11,960 nt of DNA from an uncultured Clostridia bacterium (GTDB taxonomy: Bacteria; Bacillota; Clostridia; Oscillospirales; Acutalibacteraceae): the NCBI GenBank assembly GCA_958436475.1, contig CAUBKG010000059.1, positions 1 through 11,960 of the forward strand, in the 5' to 3' direction. A model generated the notes under the pieces. The model had not been told where the DNA came from and searched no databases. It saw nothing but the letters and a program-made list of their open reading frames with translations. The translations under genes and the position numbers were made by a program. Shown piece by piece: positions 11,289 to 11,960 of this stretch. How positions within the stretch are numbered: position 1 is the first letter of the stretch; each line of letters starts with the position of its first letter.

Positions 11289-11546
11289 TCACTTGAACGA
11301 GGCGTCGATATCCTCCAGCATCCATTCGTAAGAACGGCTCAGCGCCTTGCACAGGCATACCAGCTCATAATCGGTTACGATCCGCTGGTTGTTTTCGATT
11401 TTGCTGATCCCCTGCTGGTCGATCCCGACTCCCATTGTTTGCAGGCGAGCGGCCAGATCCTGCTGGCTCATTTTCTGGCTCTGCCGCGCCAGCCTCACCC
11501 GTTTGGAAACAATGTTGCGGTTTTCAAAAAATCGTATCGTCTTCAT
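11289..11546 (-). CDS. Small XRE-family helix-turn-helix regulator
   Basis: An 85-residue protein that is almost all Cro/C1-type DNA-binding domain. It has VSKRVRLARQSQKMSQQDLAARLQ (13-36), the recognition part GIDQQGISKIENNQRIVTDYELVCLCKALS (41-70) and a short EWMLEDID tail. There is no sensor domain, so it probably acts as a simple dimeric repressor; the target is unknown. AAAGGA lies 7 nt before the ATG. It is convergent with lexA and separated from it only by the lexA terminator. Upstream (11630-11690) there is an AT-rich stretch with a CATG-TTTTT-CATG inverted repeat (11639-11651) that could be an operator, but no clear promoter. Confidence 0.88.
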   Translation of the reverse strand: MKTIRFFENRNIVSKRVRLARQSQKMSQQDLAARLQTMGVGIDQQGISKIENNQRIVTDYELVCLCKALSRSYEWMLEDIDASFK

Positions 11547-11750
11547 AGCGGCATCCTTTCGCCGGCAGCGGGAAACAGCCTCTCTTCCTCTGCCGGCGGT
11601 TACATCAATAAAGCGTTATTTCTATGTTTGACTTTATCATGTTTTTCATGCGTCTTTACATTTATGAAACGTAACGCGTGGCCTTTTTTCTCCTTTTCTG
11701 CTTCTCGTTCGAGTGAATATACTGCACAAAAGCTTTCCGCGGGAATGCAC

Positions 11751-11781
11751 AAAAAAATCCGGCGCCAGATGGCGCCGGATT
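11751..11781 (-). terminator. Intrinsic terminator of the gene at the right edge
   Basis: A perfect 11-bp stem, AATCCGGCGCC (11756-11766) with GGCGCCGGATT (11771-11781), has a 4-nt loop. It is followed on the minus strand by a T7 run (11757-11751). Confidence 0.9.
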
Positions 11782-11798
11782 CCCGTATTATAAATTGG

Positions 11799-11960
11799 TT
11801 AGGAAGGCTGGAAGTCCCGCAGTGCCAGAGTCAGCTTTTCATCCGGCACTTCGATGGATGCAAGCGTGCCGTCCGGCTGGGCGGTGATGGTATATGCGCC
11901 GTATTCGGTGGATCCCTCCAGCAGAAGGCTGCCCCCGCTTTCCTTGATCGAAGCGGAATC
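11799..11960 (-). CDS. C-terminal part of an unidentified protein (cut by the window edge)
   Basis: An open frame of 53 residues enters from the right edge and ends at TAA (11801-11799), 18 nt before a strong terminator. The tail has alternating beta-like stretches (GGSLLLEGSTEYGAYTITAQ, then LASIEVPDEKLTLALRDFQPS), as in small beta-rich domains or secreted/lipoprotein tails. No motif allows a name. The reading frame is supported by continuity to the edge and by the terminator. Confidence 0.7.
   Translation of the reverse strand, partial: DSASIKESGGSLLLEGSTEYGAYTITAQPDGTLASIEVPDEKLTLALRDFQPS

Noticed and set aside
1..11960. CRISPR arrays, insertion sequences, phage genes, tRNA or rRNA genes
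   Set aside because: No repeated spacer pattern, transposase, attachment-like duplication or RNA gene was seen on either strand.

Overview
The window looks like chromosomal DNA from a moderately GC-rich member of the Clostridia (Bacillota), probably an anaerobic, gut-type relative of the Oscillospiraceae. The evidence is a T-box leader, near-consensus sigma-A promoters (TTGACx, 17 bp, TATAxT), strong GGAGG-type ribosome binding sites, intrinsic terminators after most genes, a Bacillota-type LexA, and a zinc-ribbon/kinase/PASTA membrane protein of clostridial type. There is no sign of phage, IS elements, CRISPR or tRNA/rRNA genes. Genus cannot be fixed from the sequence alone.

Layout. 138-320 (-): small ribbon-helix-helix regulator with its own promoter. 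576-1085 (-): GNAT acetyltransferase. 1395-4098 (-): one transcription unit made of a strong promoter, a T-box leader of about 265 nt, a gene for an XRE/cupin regulator, and a gene for an AMP-forming acyl-CoA synthetase. 4102-4548 (-): YjbQ-family protein, divergent from 4782-6392 (+), a degenerate membrane-anchored kinase-like protein with two PASTA domains. 6431-7999 (-): cysteine synthase and a nitroreductase, preceded by a structured leader of about 250 nt. 8509-9281 (+): HD-domain protein and a 57-residue conserved small protein whose ribosome binding site lies in a 12-bp hairpin. 9354-9941 (-): lipoprotein. 9942-10580: a 640-bp gap with several hairpins. 10596-11183 (+): LexA with a LexA-box-like operator over its -35. 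11289-11546 (-): small XRE regulator. 11799-11960 (-): C-terminal end of an unidentified gene.

The most interesting point is the T-box in front of the XRE-cupin/acyl-CoA synthetase pair. T-boxes sense uncharged tRNA and normally control aminoacyl-tRNA synthetases or amino-acid synthesis and transport. The best specifier reading is AUC (Ile), and the antiterminator base that faces the tRNA discriminator (U) agrees with a tRNA ending in A-CCA. This suggests the ligase is made during isoleucine starvation. One biochemical reason would be activation of 2-methylbutyrate to its CoA thioester for reductive carboxylation to the isoleucine keto acid, a route known in rumen anaerobes and methanogens. 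That function is inference. The T-box itself is well supported.

Several start codons were moved downstream from the longest open frame because ribosome binding site spacing, and in one case the promoter position, favours an internal start. These are noted per gene.
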